NCBI RefSeq assembly: GCF_019797845.1
Contig: NZ_CP081864.1
Coordinates: 2,046,001 to 2,110,000 of the forward strand
Direction: 5' to 3'
DNA from: Symbiopectobacterium purcellii
GTDB lineage: Bacteria; Pseudomonadota; Gammaproteobacteria; Enterobacterales; Enterobacteriaceae
Length of the DNA: 64,000 nt
Shown: positions 26,311 through 35,932 of the stretch, one piece after another
How positions within the stretch are numbered: the stretch's first letter is position 1
Layout: every line of letters starts with the position of its first letter
Notes under the pieces: generated by a model
The model's input: the letters and a program-made list of their open reading frames with translations, nothing else
Database searches by the model: none
What the model was told of the DNA's origin: nothing
Program-made: the position numbers and the translations under genes

Positions 26311-27967
26311 TAACGATGCGCAGGATGCTTATCTGACCGATACCCGTTTGTTCGATACCGATGCGCGGCGATTGCCGCCACCGCTTGCCTGGCCGCCGGA
26401 TGCCGTCCAGCGCTATCAGGATGTGGGCTACTGGCAAGCGGATACGCTATCAACCCATATACTCCGTTGGCAACAGGTTTACAGCGAACACATTGCCTTG
26501 ATCGCCGAGGGCCACGCCTGGCCCTATTGGAAACTGATTGGTCAGGGCAGGCGTTTTGCCACCATGCTCCGTCAACATGGGGTCTCTCCCGGCGATCCGG
26601 TGTTGGTGCAGTTGCCCAATGGCGCTGATTTCGCCGTTGCCCTGTTTGCGGTATTGCTGATTGGCGCTGTACCGGTATTGGTGGTGCCGACACTGTGTCC
26701 CAAAACGGTACTTCAGGTGGCGGTGCAGGCTCGCGCCCGACGTTACCTGGGCAGCGCACGTATCTTCCAGAGTGAAAACGAGGCGTTGACCACGCAACTG
26801 GCTGAATACGGGTGCCGTACACTCTTCAGTGGCAAAACGGATCGCTTTTGTTTTTGCCAGGAGACGATGATCGCTGCACCGCCGCCGGGGGATGAGGCGG
26901 GCAATATTGCGCTGCTGTTACTGTCCGGTGGAACAACGGGCACACCGAAACTGATCCCGCGCACCCATGCAGATTATGTCTATAACTTTCAGCGCTGTGC
27001 TGAACTGTGCGCGTTGAGCGAACGGGATCGCTATTTGGCCGCCTTGCCGATGGCGCACAATTTTTCGTTGGCGTGTCCCGGCGCGTTAGGGGTGTGGTCG
27101 CGCGGCGGTTGTGTGGTGGTTCCTGCCACGCCAGCGCCTGAGGATGCTTTCGCAGCGATTGCCCGTTTTGGTGTCACGCTCACCGCGTTGGTGCCTTCGT
27201 TAAGCCAATGTTGGCTGGAAGCGCTGGACAGTGAGCTTCCTGATTTGCGCTCACTGCGTCTGATTCAGGTGGGCGGAGCCAAACTTGATGCTAATCGGGC
27301 CGGTGCAATGCTGAATCGTTTCGGATGCCAATTGCAGCAAGTCTTTGGTATGGCTGAAGGGTTGATCACCGCGACCCGACTGGACGATACACCACACACC
27401 ATTCTTACCACGCAAGGGCGACCGCTGTGTGAGGATGACGATATTCGCATTGTAGATCCCGCGGGGAACGCGGTCTCCCCCGGTGACTCGGGTGAGCTAT
27501 GGGTGCGCGGACCCTATACGATTCGAGGGTATTTCCGTGTTCGCCCTTCAGATATGCAGCCATTCACGTCCGAGGGATTTTACCGTAGCGGCGATCGGGT
27601 TCGATGTTTGCCGGATGGCAATCTTTGCGTCGAAGGGCGCATCAAGGAAACCATCAACCGCCACGGCGAATCCGTGGCAGCAGGGGATATTGAGGATGCG
27701 TTGCGCCTGCATCCTGCTGTGCGTGACGTGGCCGTTGTGACGGGTCTGGATGAAACGGTGCATGCGGTGGTGGTTGCCAAGCGTTCGCTGTTGTTGGCGG
27801 ATTTATGTGCTTTTTTGGAACAACAGGGCGTGCCCTTATCCCGATGGCCCGACGCGCTGAGCGTGGTAAAAACATTGCCGCTTACCCCAATGGGTAAAAT
27901 TAATAAACAGGCACTAACGGCGCGCCTTCTCGGTCGTGTAAAGGAACAGGTAAAGGAGCAACCATGA
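26303..27967 (+). CDS. Salicyl-AMP ligase (YbtE/PchD type)
   Basis: A 554-residue aryl-acid adenylating enzyme started at ATG 26303, after a GGGG stretch; an upstream in-frame GTG lies well within the methyltransferase gene. Motifs are LLSGGTTGTPKLIPRTH (A3), AHNFSLACPG (A4), GMAEGL (A5), YRSGDRV (A7), GRIKETINRHGE (A8) and a PLTPMGKINK A10 Lys. At the acyl-pocket position where 2,3-dihydroxybenzoate enzymes have Ser (DhbE 240), this one has Cys, as in the salicylate enzymes YbtE and PchD. It should activate salicylate with ATP and load it on the aryl carrier of NRPS 1 (Ser36). Confidence 0.93.
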   Translation: MHNNDAQDAYLTDTRLFDTDARRLPPPLAWPPDAVQRYQDVGYWQADTLSTHILRWQQVYSEHIALIAEGHAWPYWKLIGQGRRFATMLRQHGVSPGDPVLVQLPNGADFAVALFAVLLIGAVPVLVVPTLCPKTVLQVAVQARARRYLGSARIFQSENEALTTQLAEYGCRTLFSGKTDRFCFCQETMIAAPPPGDEAGNIALLLLSGGTTGTPKLIPRTHADYVYNFQRCAELCALSERDRYLAALPMAHNFSLACPGALGVWSRGGCVVVPATPAPEDAFAAIARFGVTLTALVPSLSQCWLEALDSELPDLRSLRLIQVGGAKLDANRAGAMLNRFGCQLQQVFGMAEGLITATRLDDTPHTILTTQGRPLCEDDDIRIVDPAGNAVSPGDSGELWVRGPYTIRGYFRVRPSDMQPFTSEGFYRSGDRVRCLPDGNLCVEGRIKETINRHGESVAAGDIEDALRLHPAVRDVAVVTGLDETVHAVVVAKRSLLLADLCAFLEQQGVPLSRWPDALSVVKTLPLTPMGKINKQALTARLLGRVKEQVKEQP

Positions 27968-29310
27968 TGGGATATCACAGTAGACGGCATCTGATTTTGC
28001 CTGAGGCGCAATCGCTGCCAATCATCGCGGAACTGCTCAACCAGTTGAAAGGGGAAGACCACTATGTCTACGAACGTCAATCCTGCTGGTATCTCGCGTT
28101 AGGGCAACGGGCATCGTTGACCGTCGATGCCGCTGGCGAGCAGGCGACCACCATTACCGATAACGGCATCAATACCACCCGCGTCAAGGGATCGCCAGCG
28201 GAGTATGCCCGTCGCTTTCAAGCGGCACATGGCGGTGACAATCTGCGCATTTATGGCGAAGCGGGATTTCACTATGCGCTTTGTGTTCAGGAGCACGCTT
28301 ACAAACCGGGGCGCTGGCCGGTGCTGAACCTGATCGTGCCGCGTGAAGAGCTGATTTTTTGCGATAACGGCGTCACGGTGTTGGCGGAGAATGCGCTGCG
28401 TTGTCGGCAACTGTCTGATTGGATACTGAGTGCCGCAGCCGTGGCGAAACGTCGCGGTGGGGATGCCAGACTGGCTCACATTGCCGAACTCGCCTGCGAT
28501 CAGGGCGACTACTGCCAGCGTGTATGCCAGGCGATTGAAGAAATTAACGATGCCCACTACAGCAAGGTGATCCTGGCACGCGTCTTGCCCCTTAAACAAT
28601 CGGTGGATATGGCAGCAACGCTGCTGCGTGGACGCCAGGCGAATACGCCGGTACGCACGTTTTTATTGCGACAGGGAGACCGGGAAGCCGTCGGTTTTTG
28701 TCCTGAGTTGGTGATGTCCGTCGAGCAGGATAGGGTGAGCACCGATACGCTGGCGGGCACCTGCGTACAGCATCAGGATACGGCCCGGTCAAATGCATTG
28801 CTGAACCATTCCTTGAGCGACGACAAAGAGATTGTTGAGCATGTGATGTCAGTCAGAGCGGCGGTTGAGGAAATGAAAGGGCTGTGCCAGCCGGAGAGTG
28901 TCGTTATCAATGATTTAATGTCGGTACGTCAGCGCGGCAACGTGCAGCACCTCGGCTCGCGCGTCAGCGGTGAATTGGGCTTCGGGAAAGATGCATGGGA
29001 TGCTTTTGATGCCCTGTTTCCCGCGATAACTGCCACGGGTGTACCGAAGGGCGCCGCGCTGTCGGCAATTGCCCGACTTGAATCGTCACCGCGCGAACTT
29101 TACTCCGGCGCCATACTTTGGCTGGACGGCAAAACGCATTTCGAAGCGGCACTGGTGCTGCGCTCTGCATTTCAGGATAGCCACCAGCGCTGGTTACAGG
29201 CCGGGGCAGGGGTGATTGCGCAGTCATCCCCCATACGGGAACTTACTGAAACGCAAGAAAAATTGGACAGTATTGCTCCTTATCTGGTCTTCCAACAAAA
29301 AACGCGGTAA
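27964..29310 (+). CDS. Salicylate synthase (Irp9/YbtS/MbtI type)
   Basis: A 448-residue protein of the chorismate-utilising MST family, close to the usual 430-450 residues. It overlaps the previous stop. Conserved segments are YSKVILAR with the catalytic-base Lys near residue 201, TDTLAGTC, DDKEIVEHVMSVRAAVEEM, HLGSRVSGEL, FPAITATGVPKGAAL and LYSGAILWLDG. A single protein of this kind turns chorismate into isochorismate and then salicylate and pyruvate. No separate isochorismate-pyruvate lyase is present, which supports a bifunctional enzyme. Confidence 0.92.
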   Translation: MMGYHSRRHLILPEAQSLPIIAELLNQLKGEDHYVYERQSCWYLALGQRASLTVDAAGEQATTITDNGINTTRVKGSPAEYARRFQAAHGGDNLRIYGEAGFHYALCVQEHAYKPGRWPVLNLIVPREELIFCDNGVTVLAENALRCRQLSDWILSAAAVAKRRGGDARLAHIAELACDQGDYCQRVCQAIEEINDAHYSKVILARVLPLKQSVDMAATLLRGRQANTPVRTFLLRQGDREAVGFCPELVMSVEQDRVSTDTLAGTCVQHQDTARSNALLNHSLSDDKEIVEHVMSVRAAVEEMKGLCQPESVVINDLMSVRQRGNVQHLGSRVSGELGFGKDAWDAFDALFPAITATGVPKGAALSAIARLESSPRELYSGAILWLDGKTHFEAALVLRSAFQDSHQRWLQAGAGVIAQSSPIRELTETQEKLDSIAPYLVFQQKTR

Positions 29311-29344
29311 GGAAGCAACATCGAGGGACTGGAGGAAGGGTTAC

Positions 29345-30298
29345 ATGTCATCAGTACAACACCTCTCATCGCTAAAGCAATTAAGCGATTTGGCACGTCA
29401 TTGGGACTATGAATGTGACATGGTCGCGGCAGGCAAAAGCCCGACCCATGAGATCGCGTTAGAGGGCACGCTGCGGGCCGTGACGTTGCCGTATGGGATC
29501 GATCTTTGTCTTAACGACATTACTACCCGTGAGGAAGACTCTCGCAGTGCCACGCTTAAACAGTGTTTGACCATCCTGTTGACCTTGGACGGGGACACGC
29601 CAAATTATTATCTGGATGATGGCAGCATGCTGGTGATGGAGCTTGGTGTGGCCAAAGTGATTGCCACTCGCAGCCCGCTCCGCCTCTGGTGCCGCAATCC
29701 GCGTGGTCATCATAGCCGTAGTTTGGTTATTCAGGCGGCACCACGTCGCATTGTTGATGGCGAATTGGCGCAGCAGATTGAACGCTTGCTACAGCATGAA
29801 GGTATTTACAGTTTTATGGTGCCCTATCACACCCTGACGCTGGCCGAAAACCTGTTTACCCTGTGCGATAGCTGTGTGCCTGGACGTTTACATATTCATA
29901 GCTGCGTGTTGGATCTGTTGGCGCAGGGTCTGCGCGCCGCAGAACAGACACCGTCCTTGATGCCCTACACCACACCCTGTCGGGATACAGTGCGCATTCT
30001 GAAAGTTCGCGACAAGCTGCTCGCACAGTTGGATAACAATCACTGTCTGTTTGATTTGGCTCGTGAAGCCGGGATCAGCATCAGTGCGCTCAAAAGCAAA
30101 TTTACGGCGGTGATGGGGCAATCCGTGTTTTCTTTTTTGCGGGAGCAGCGACTGATGCGTGCGCGAAAAGGGCTGGAATCGGAAGGATGGACGGTGAAAC
30201 AAGCCGCCTATTATGTCGGCTATCAGCATCCCAGTAATTTCTCAACCGCCTACCGCCGCAAGTTTGGTCGCTGTCCCCGTGATGCGCTCAATGCTTGA
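29345..30298 (+). CDS. AraC-family regulator (PchR/YbtA type)
   Basis: A 317-residue protein started at ATG 29345, with GGAGGAAGGG upstream; a longer frame begins inside the salicylate synthase gene without a ribosome site. The C-terminal 100 residues hold two helix-turn-helix motifs (LARE-AGISISALKSKF and VKQAAYYVGYQHPSNFSTAYRRKFG). The N-terminal effector domain fits PchR/YbtA, which switch on siderophore genes when the iron-siderophore is bound. It sits between the biosynthetic genes and the receptor. Its likely targets are the NRPS and receptor promoters (inference). Confidence 0.92.
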   Translation: MSSVQHLSSLKQLSDLARHWDYECDMVAAGKSPTHEIALEGTLRAVTLPYGIDLCLNDITTREEDSRSATLKQCLTILLTLDGDTPNYYLDDGSMLVMELGVAKVIATRSPLRLWCRNPRGHHSRSLVIQAAPRRIVDGELAQQIERLLQHEGIYSFMVPYHTLTLAENLFTLCDSCVPGRLHIHSCVLDLLAQGLRAAEQTPSLMPYTTPCRDTVRILKVRDKLLAQLDNNHCLFDLAREAGISISALKSKFTAVMGQSVFSFLREQRLMRARKGLESEGWTVKQAAYYVGYQHPSNFSTAYRRKFGRCPRDALNA

Positions 30299-30385
30299 TG
30301 CTGGCTCCAATCACAGCTGTTTTAGCTTTTATCATAGTTAAGTTCGCTGGGGTGGCGTCGGGCCTCCCCCTACACTCTCCGCACT

Positions 30386-30404
30386 GAAAATAATTATCAT
30401 TTCT
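30386..30404. promoter_or_regulatory. Fur-like box upstream of the TonB receptor
   Basis: GAAAATAATTATCATTTCT matches the consensus Fur box GATAATGATAATCATTATC at 13 of 19 positions by hand count. It sits 27 bp before the receptor start, where a bound repressor would block the promoter. This supports iron-repressed uptake. A Zur site is not evident here. Confidence 0.65.
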
Positions 30405-30430
30405 TTTTTTCGCTGCGTTGAGGGATGGAC

Positions 30431-32650
30431 ATGCTGAACAACAAATACTTTTGTCACAAGCGAGTAACTTACCCGCTGTGCGTATGCGCCGGGTGTGTGC
30501 TGTGTGGGGCAGTGGCAGCAACGCCAGTTGATACTGCGCAACCCCCTACGGAGCAGGAGGATGACAGCGTTGTGTGGGTTACAGCCCGAAAAATTAAAGA
30601 GGATTCCCTGCGTGTGCCGCTCAGTTTGAGCGTGTTCGACAAACAAATGATTGAAGACCGCCGTATCGATGATATTGCCCGGTTGATCCGCGATGTGCCG
30701 AACATTGGCATGAGTGCGCTGGGCGATGGGCGATCCACGCATCTTTCCATGAGAGGCGTGGGCACGTTGGCACAGCCCCTTGGGCACGATGACACCTCGG
30801 TCGTCACTTATATTGATGGCGTACCGCAGCCGCTGTTTGGTTCTGATTTGCGTTTTCTCGACGTTGAACGTATAGAAGTGCTACGCGGTCCTCAAGGCAC
30901 GGTGTTCGGGCGCAATGCCCAGGCCGGCGCTATCAATATCATCACGCGTCAACCGAGCGATGACGCCCAACACACCCTGCGTGCGGAAGGTGCGCTGGAT
31001 AGACATTCCCAAAATCTTGGGCAGTTAACGTTTTCCGGTCCGCTGCGTGACGATATGTTGAAAGGCAGTTTTTCTGCTGCCTACGCCGATCAGGGCGGTG
31101 ACGTGCGCAATCAGGTCGGAGGATGGATGGGACGCGAGCAGAACGGTGCAATGCGCACTACGCTGTTGGCAACGCCCGATGATATCACCCAACTGGTGCT
31201 GGCGCTAAGCTATGGGCGCGATCGTCTGATGCCGTCCAATTTTGTGCTGCAAGAAGGTACACCGAATTTTCCCAGCGTGGCGCTGGATCCCAAAGGGTGG
31301 GCACACCGGGAAACCGGGGCCCTGTCGCTGACCGCCAATCGCACGCTGCGTACCTTGCAAGTGACCTCGGTGACCGCATTCAATCGCTACGATTTCGACA
31401 ACCTGACGAACAATTCTGAAGCACTCACCTATGGAACCTGGTTTAACCAGCCCAGTGCAGCATTTCTCCCTGCGCTTGACTGGAGTACCTATGACGAAAA
31501 ACAGCGCAGCTTCTATCAGGAACTGCGGATGAGCAGTCTTGACAAGGCCCGGGTGGGGTGGGTTGCCGGCATGAATTACCTGCACGACGACTATCGCCTG
31601 ATGAACGATTACACCACGACCTCGCTGTTGGCACCGAGCAACGTCAGTTCGGTGATCAATGGAAGGCGTAATAACCATTATCAAACGGACAGCTACGCGC
31701 TGTTCGGCGAACTGACCACGGCGCTGACGGATAGCGAAAAATTAAAAGGCACGCTGGGGTTACGTTATACCCACGACAGCAAAGGGTATCAAGCGCATTT
31801 TCAAAATAATGGTCACCCCGGTAACGTTGCCGCCTTCGATCAGCAAGGAAGATTGCAATATGACATGTTGACCGGACGTGCAGCGCTACACTATCAACTG
31901 ACACGCGATGCCATGTTGTATACCAGCGTGGCGCGCGGAGCCAAAAGTGGGGGCTTCCCCAACTTCACCAATAATGCGCCGAGCGGTATGAGAGATGAAC
32001 CCTATCAGGCGTCCTCGTCGTGGAGTTATGAGGTTGGCAGCAAGAACCGTGTCGCTGGCGGACGTGGCGAATGGAATCTGGCGCTGTTTTACAACCAGGT
32101 GCGAAACGAGCACCTGTTTGCCAAAGAACGTAATTTGATGGCCTTTACACCACAATCCATCGATACCGCCAGCTATGGCGCGGAGTTGGAAGGCGGATGG
32201 CAAGTGGCGGAGCACTGGCGGCTTGGCGGTGGTGTCGGGTACACCCATGCCGAGTTGCGCAATGTGCCCAGCAATGTGGCTGATAAAACTGGGGCGCGCG
32301 ATGGTTATCGTGTTCCTGCCGTTCCCCGTTTTACCACCTCGCTGACCATGGCCTATTACGACTCAGCCGACGTGCTGGGCATCCCAGCCGCCAATGTGTT
32401 TGCGCTGGCACAGCATCAGTTTATCGCTCAGCGTGAGGCGAATGTGAATAACAACTTCACATTGCCCGCTTATCGCCAGATCAATCTCAGGGCTGGGTTA
32501 GAGTTTCCGTCACTGGATGTGTACCTGTTTGCGCAAAATGTGACGAATGAGCGGCCCCAGTATACCGGCATTAGCTATATGCCCGGCGTGAACGTAGTCA
32601 CCGTGGGACACGGACGGGTGATCGGTGCCGGAATGAAGGTACACATGTAG
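30431..32650 (+). CDS. TonB-dependent outer-membrane siderophore receptor (FyuA/FptA type)
   Basis: A 739-residue protein. ATG 30431 is chosen because GAGGG ends six bases before it; an in-frame ATG two codons earlier overlaps that site. There is a signal peptide (about residues 1-30, ending AVAA), then a probable TonB box (DSVVWVTA). The plug domain shows IDDIARLIRDVPNI, LSMRGVGT, VTYIDGVPQ, VERIEVLRGPQGTVFGRNA and GAINIITRQPS. The rest is a beta-barrel. It should import the loaded metallophore across the outer membrane using TonB energy. It is flanked by the regulator and an ABC importer and has its own Fur-like box. Confidence 0.93.
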   Translation: MLNNKYFCHKRVTYPLCVCAGCVLCGAVAATPVDTAQPPTEQEDDSVVWVTARKIKEDSLRVPLSLSVFDKQMIEDRRIDDIARLIRDVPNIGMSALGDGRSTHLSMRGVGTLAQPLGHDDTSVVTYIDGVPQPLFGSDLRFLDVERIEVLRGPQGTVFGRNAQAGAINIITRQPSDDAQHTLRAEGALDRHSQNLGQLTFSGPLRDDMLKGSFSAAYADQGGDVRNQVGGWMGREQNGAMRTTLLATPDDITQLVLALSYGRDRLMPSNFVLQEGTPNFPSVALDPKGWAHRETGALSLTANRTLRTLQVTSVTAFNRYDFDNLTNNSEALTYGTWFNQPSAAFLPALDWSTYDEKQRSFYQELRMSSLDKARVGWVAGMNYLHDDYRLMNDYTTTSLLAPSNVSSVINGRRNNHYQTDSYALFGELTTALTDSEKLKGTLGLRYTHDSKGYQAHFQNNGHPGNVAAFDQQGRLQYDMLTGRAALHYQLTRDAMLYTSVARGAKSGGFPNFTNNAPSGMRDEPYQASSSWSYEVGSKNRVAGGRGEWNLALFYNQVRNEHLFAKERNLMAFTPQSIDTASYGAELEGGWQVAEHWRLGGGVGYTHAELRNVPSNVADKTGARDGYRVPAVPRFTTSLTMAYYDSADVLGIPAANVFALAQHQFIAQREANVNNNFTLPAYRQINLRAGLEFPSLDVYLFAQNVTNERPQYTGISYMPGVNVVTVGHGRVIGAGMKVHM

Positions 32651-32704
32651 CCGTTGTGCCGTACTGTGCGGCGCCCGTTGGCATTATCAGGATTCAGGAT
32701 TCGA

Positions 32705-34240
32705 ATGAGAAAACAGAGAAAAACACTGTGGGTTGTTGCACTTCTTGCTCTGCTGGTTGCTGCCGTTGGGTTCTTCTGGAGACATAGCGACATCGCTGAT
32801 ACCTCGCGTGATGACAAAACGCTGCGTGTGGTCATGCTTGGCAGTCAAAATGAGACGCTGGAGTATGGTCAGGCCCAAACCTACTTTCCCTGGGCGGTGA
32901 TGGGAAACGTGTGTGATGTGCTGGTCAGATGGCGCAATGGGCGGCTGGAGTACCAGTTGGCAACGGCCATTGAACCGAATGAAGATGCAACTCGCTGGAC
33001 GATACGTCTGCGTCCCGATGTCTATTTCTCTGATGGTAGCCGATTATCGGCTACCAACGTGTTGACCAGCCTACAGCAGTTGTCGCAGTCCATCGGCTTT
33101 GGCAGTTTTTTTCAGGATGTTGATTTTACGCGGAGTGTTGTAACGGATGCCTTGACGCTGAGGTTACAACTGCACCATCCGCGCGCCGATCTGGTTCCTG
33201 CGGTGCTGGCGGCGGCCAGTATGGTGTGGAAAGCGGGTACGCAGACCGGCGATTTCCCCGTGTGCAGCGGTCCCTGGCAGGTGAGCCTCTTTGACGGCAT
33301 CAACGGTGCCGAACTCACGCGTAACCCGTATGCCTGGCAACCTGTCGTTTACTTTGAACGCATCGTAATCCGTCCCTTGGCCGATGCGGCTGCGCGTGTC
33401 AATGCGTTGCTCAGCGGTGCCGCCGATTATGCGTTTGATATTCCCGTGAGCAGTGCGCGCATGTTGAACGGACAGCCCAAATACCGCGTGCTGCGCAGCG
33501 GTATCGTCGGTGCCAACGCCTTCTATTTTTCAATGAACACGCGTATTCCGCCTTTTAACGACGTTGAAGTGCGTCAGGCATTGAAGGCGCTGGTGAATCG
33601 TCAACAGTTAGTGGATGTGGTGTTGGAAGGGTATGGTTATCCGGGTAACGATTTGTTTGGTCAAGGTCTGCCCGGGGGGAATACGCTGGCCTGGCCGATA
33701 AAACACGATGTTGAGGCCGCTCGTCAGGTGTTTGCGCAAAAAGGCATTACTGCATTAACCCTGCTGACGGCCGACTTGACCCCTGGGCTTAACAACGCCG
33801 CCGAACTGCTGCGCCAGCAACTGGCAGAGATTGACGTCACGCTGACGCTGGTGCGGCTTAACCCGGCAGACTATCTCAGTGACATTCGGCGGCTCCATCA
33901 AGCGCCGTTAATGGCCATGTTTGCCCTCAATCGCCCCTTTGTCGCCGCGCTACCCGTGCTGTTTGGCGACAATAATCCCTATAACTACGGCGGATGGTAT
34001 CCCTCCAGTATGGTAGAGCGAGTGACTCGCCTGCGCGCCACGCCCGAACCGTCGTTACAGCAACCGCTGTTGCAACAATTGCAAAGGCAAGTCATGCATG
34101 ACGGGCCCTATCTGGTGTGGGGTTACCGCGATCAATTGTCAGCGGCAGTTACTGACTTGCAGGGCGTGGAATTAAGCCAGGGGGTACCGCTGTTTGCTTA
34201 TGCAGACTGGATAAAAGGTGCGTCGGCAAATGGCCGTTAA
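32705..34240 (+). CDS. ABC importer substrate-binding protein, Dpp/Nik family (SBP_bac_5)
   Basis: A 511-residue protein started at ATG 32705 (AGGA upstream). The N-terminus (KTLWVVALLALLVAAVGFFW after RKQR) is a signal anchor without a lipobox Cys. The mature part has the peptide/nickel-binding class layout: NVCDVLVRWRNG, ATRWTIRLRPDVYFSDGSRLSATNV, then FNDVEVRQALKALVNRQQLVDVV. It lies 54 bp after the receptor gene and begins a four-gene importer. That class carries peptides, nickel chelates or opine metallophores. Its position suggests it binds the cluster's own metallophore or a precursor in the periplasm (inference). Confidence 0.88.
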   Translation: MRKQRKTLWVVALLALLVAAVGFFWRHSDIADTSRDDKTLRVVMLGSQNETLEYGQAQTYFPWAVMGNVCDVLVRWRNGRLEYQLATAIEPNEDATRWTIRLRPDVYFSDGSRLSATNVLTSLQQLSQSIGFGSFFQDVDFTRSVVTDALTLRLQLHHPRADLVPAVLAAASMVWKAGTQTGDFPVCSGPWQVSLFDGINGAELTRNPYAWQPVVYFERIVIRPLADAAARVNALLSGAADYAFDIPVSSARMLNGQPKYRVLRSGIVGANAFYFSMNTRIPPFNDVEVRQALKALVNRQQLVDVVLEGYGYPGNDLFGQGLPGGNTLAWPIKHDVEAARQVFAQKGITALTLLTADLTPGLNNAAELLRQQLAEIDVTLTLVRLNPADYLSDIRRLHQAPLMAMFALNRPFVAALPVLFGDNNPYNYGGWYPSSMVERVTRLRATPEPSLQQPLLQQLQRQVMHDGPYLVWGYRDQLSAAVTDLQGVELSQGVPLFAYADWIKGASANGR

Positions 34241-35183
34241 TCTCAGGCGATTCTGCCTGCTGCGGGTGCTGACCACGCTGTTTTCTCTGTGGTTGGTGAG
34301 CGTACTGACGTTTTATGCGGTGGCAACGGCCCCCGGTGATGCGGTGAACAGGGCACTGGGCGATCGGGCAACGCCGTCGGCGCTGGCCTACTGGCGTCAT
34401 CAATACGGGCTGGATAAACCGGTAATGGTGCGCTATTTGCACTGGTTTAAGGGCGCGTTAAGTGGTGAATGGGGCCATTCACTGACGAGCCAGCGGCCCG
34501 TGACAGATGTGGTTCTGCCCGCCATGAAGCGCAGTGCCACGCTGGCGACCTGTGCGGCCGTTGTGATGTTGTTGCTGGGGTTCTCTGGCGGGATTATCTC
34601 GGCACTCTGTCACAGGGCATGGCCCGATCGATGGTTATCCGCGCTCGCCCTGGCTGGGCTGAGTATCCCTGAGTTTGTGATTGCCACACTGCTCATTCTG
34701 ATCTTTTCAGTGTGGATGGGTGTGCTGCCAGCGGTATCCCTCTCGGTTGACACTGCCAGTGTTGCCGAGCAGGTGCGTAATCTGGTGCTGCCTGCATTGA
34801 CATTAGGGCTGGTTGCCGGGTGCTACCTGCAGCGGATGGTGCGTATTACGTTGTTACAGCAGGTTCAGGCTCCGTGGTTCATCAGTGCCCGATTAAACGG
34901 TGTAACGACGGGGGCTCTACTGCGCGACTATCTATTGCCGAACGCGGCGGCGTCGTTTATTCCGATTGTTGCTGTTACCCTTCCTTATCTATTGGGTGGA
35001 GCAATTGTGGTTGAGCGCCTGTTTGGCTACCCCGGTCTGGGCAGTATGTGGGTTGACGCATTTAATGCCCGAGACGGCGCTTTACTTCAGGCGATTGTGA
35101 TGCTGCTGGCGCTGAATACCGCTGTGTGCTGGCTGGTCGCGGATAGCCTTTCCACACTGATCGCGCGGCGTAGTACGGTATGA
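34230..35183 (+). CDS. ABC importer permease, DppB/NikB family
   Basis: A 317-residue inner-membrane permease. ATG 34230 overlaps the end of the binding-protein gene; a GTG at 34218 lies directly on the AAAAGG ribosome site. The N-terminus has the family's first membrane helix, then DKPVMVRYLHWFKGALSGEWGHSL. The EAA-loop region (RLNGVTTGALLRDYLLPNA) and VERLFGYPGLGSMWVDA near the end are typical of DppB/NikB. About six membrane spans are evident. Confidence 0.9.
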   Translation: MAVNLRRFCLLRVLTTLFSLWLVSVLTFYAVATAPGDAVNRALGDRATPSALAYWRHQYGLDKPVMVRYLHWFKGALSGEWGHSLTSQRPVTDVVLPAMKRSATLATCAAVVMLLLGFSGGIISALCHRAWPDRWLSALALAGLSIPEFVIATLLILIFSVWMGVLPAVSLSVDTASVAEQVRNLVLPALTLGLVAGCYLQRMVRITLLQQVQAPWFISARLNGVTTGALLRDYLLPNAAASFIPIVAVTLPYLLGGAIVVERLFGYPGLGSMWVDAFNARDGALLQAIVMLLALNTAVCWLVADSLSTLIARRSTV

Positions 35184-35932
35184 AAACGGTGGTATTGGTG
35201 CTGTTGTGCGTTCTGTTCGCGCCGTTTTTAGCGCCGTATGATCCGGCGCGTAGCGTAGGGTTGCCGTGGCAAGTGCCGGATGCGCTGTTTTGGTGTGGAA
35301 CCGACGCGTTGGGGCGTGATGTGCTAAGCCGTACCCTGCACGGTGGCGTTGCCATGTTGCTGTTTTCGCTGATGGCTACATTGGTGGCGTCCATGGTCGG
35401 ACTCGTCACGGGCATGGGGCTGCTGGTGTTACCCGATCGCGGGTATGCAGTGACGGCGCTGTTAGACAGTATCCTGATGTTGCCGCCGCTGTTGATCGTG
35501 ATGATGACCTATTATGCGCTCGGTCCCTCACCCCTAACCCTACTATTCGCCATCATACTGCTGAACGTGCCCTTTACTGCACGGTTCATCCGCGCGCTGG
35601 CAGAGCCGATGCTGGACAGCGATTACGTGATGGTGGCCCGTGCCGCAGGCGATTCTACCGGTCTGTTGCTTCGACGTGAAATCCTGCCGGGGGTGTGTCC
35701 GGCGCTGTTGGGCGATGGTGCAACGCGGCTGGTGGGGGCATTTTATCTGTTTTCTGCGGCCAGCTTTCTGGGCATCAATGCAGTCGGACAGGGGAATGAC
35801 TGGGCGAGCATGGTCCGCGAGAGCCTGGAAGGGATGGCGCTCAATCCCTGTGCCTTGTTCTTGCCTGCGGTCAGCATCGCCAGCGTGATGATATTGATCA
35901 ATCGGGCCGTGGACCGCCGGGGGTTCCGATGA
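35180..35932 (+). CDS. ABC importer permease, DppC/NikC family
   Basis: A 250-residue permease whose ATG overlaps the previous stop (ATGA). GTDALGRDVLSRTLHGG near residue 40 is the DppC/NikC hallmark. The EAA loop reads YVMVARAAGDSTGLLLRREILPG. It is shorter than the usual 280-300 residues because the N-terminal tail is nearly absent, but the membrane core looks complete. It should pair with the DppB-like permease. Confidence 0.9.
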   Translation: MKTVVLVLLCVLFAPFLAPYDPARSVGLPWQVPDALFWCGTDALGRDVLSRTLHGGVAMLLFSLMATLVASMVGLVTGMGLLVLPDRGYAVTALLDSILMLPPLLIVMMTYYALGPSPLTLLFAIILLNVPFTARFIRALAEPMLDSDYVMVARAAGDSTGLLLRREILPGVCPALLGDGATRLVGAFYLFSAASFLGINAVGQGNDWASMVRESLEGMALNPCALFLPAVSIASVMILINRAVDRRGFR

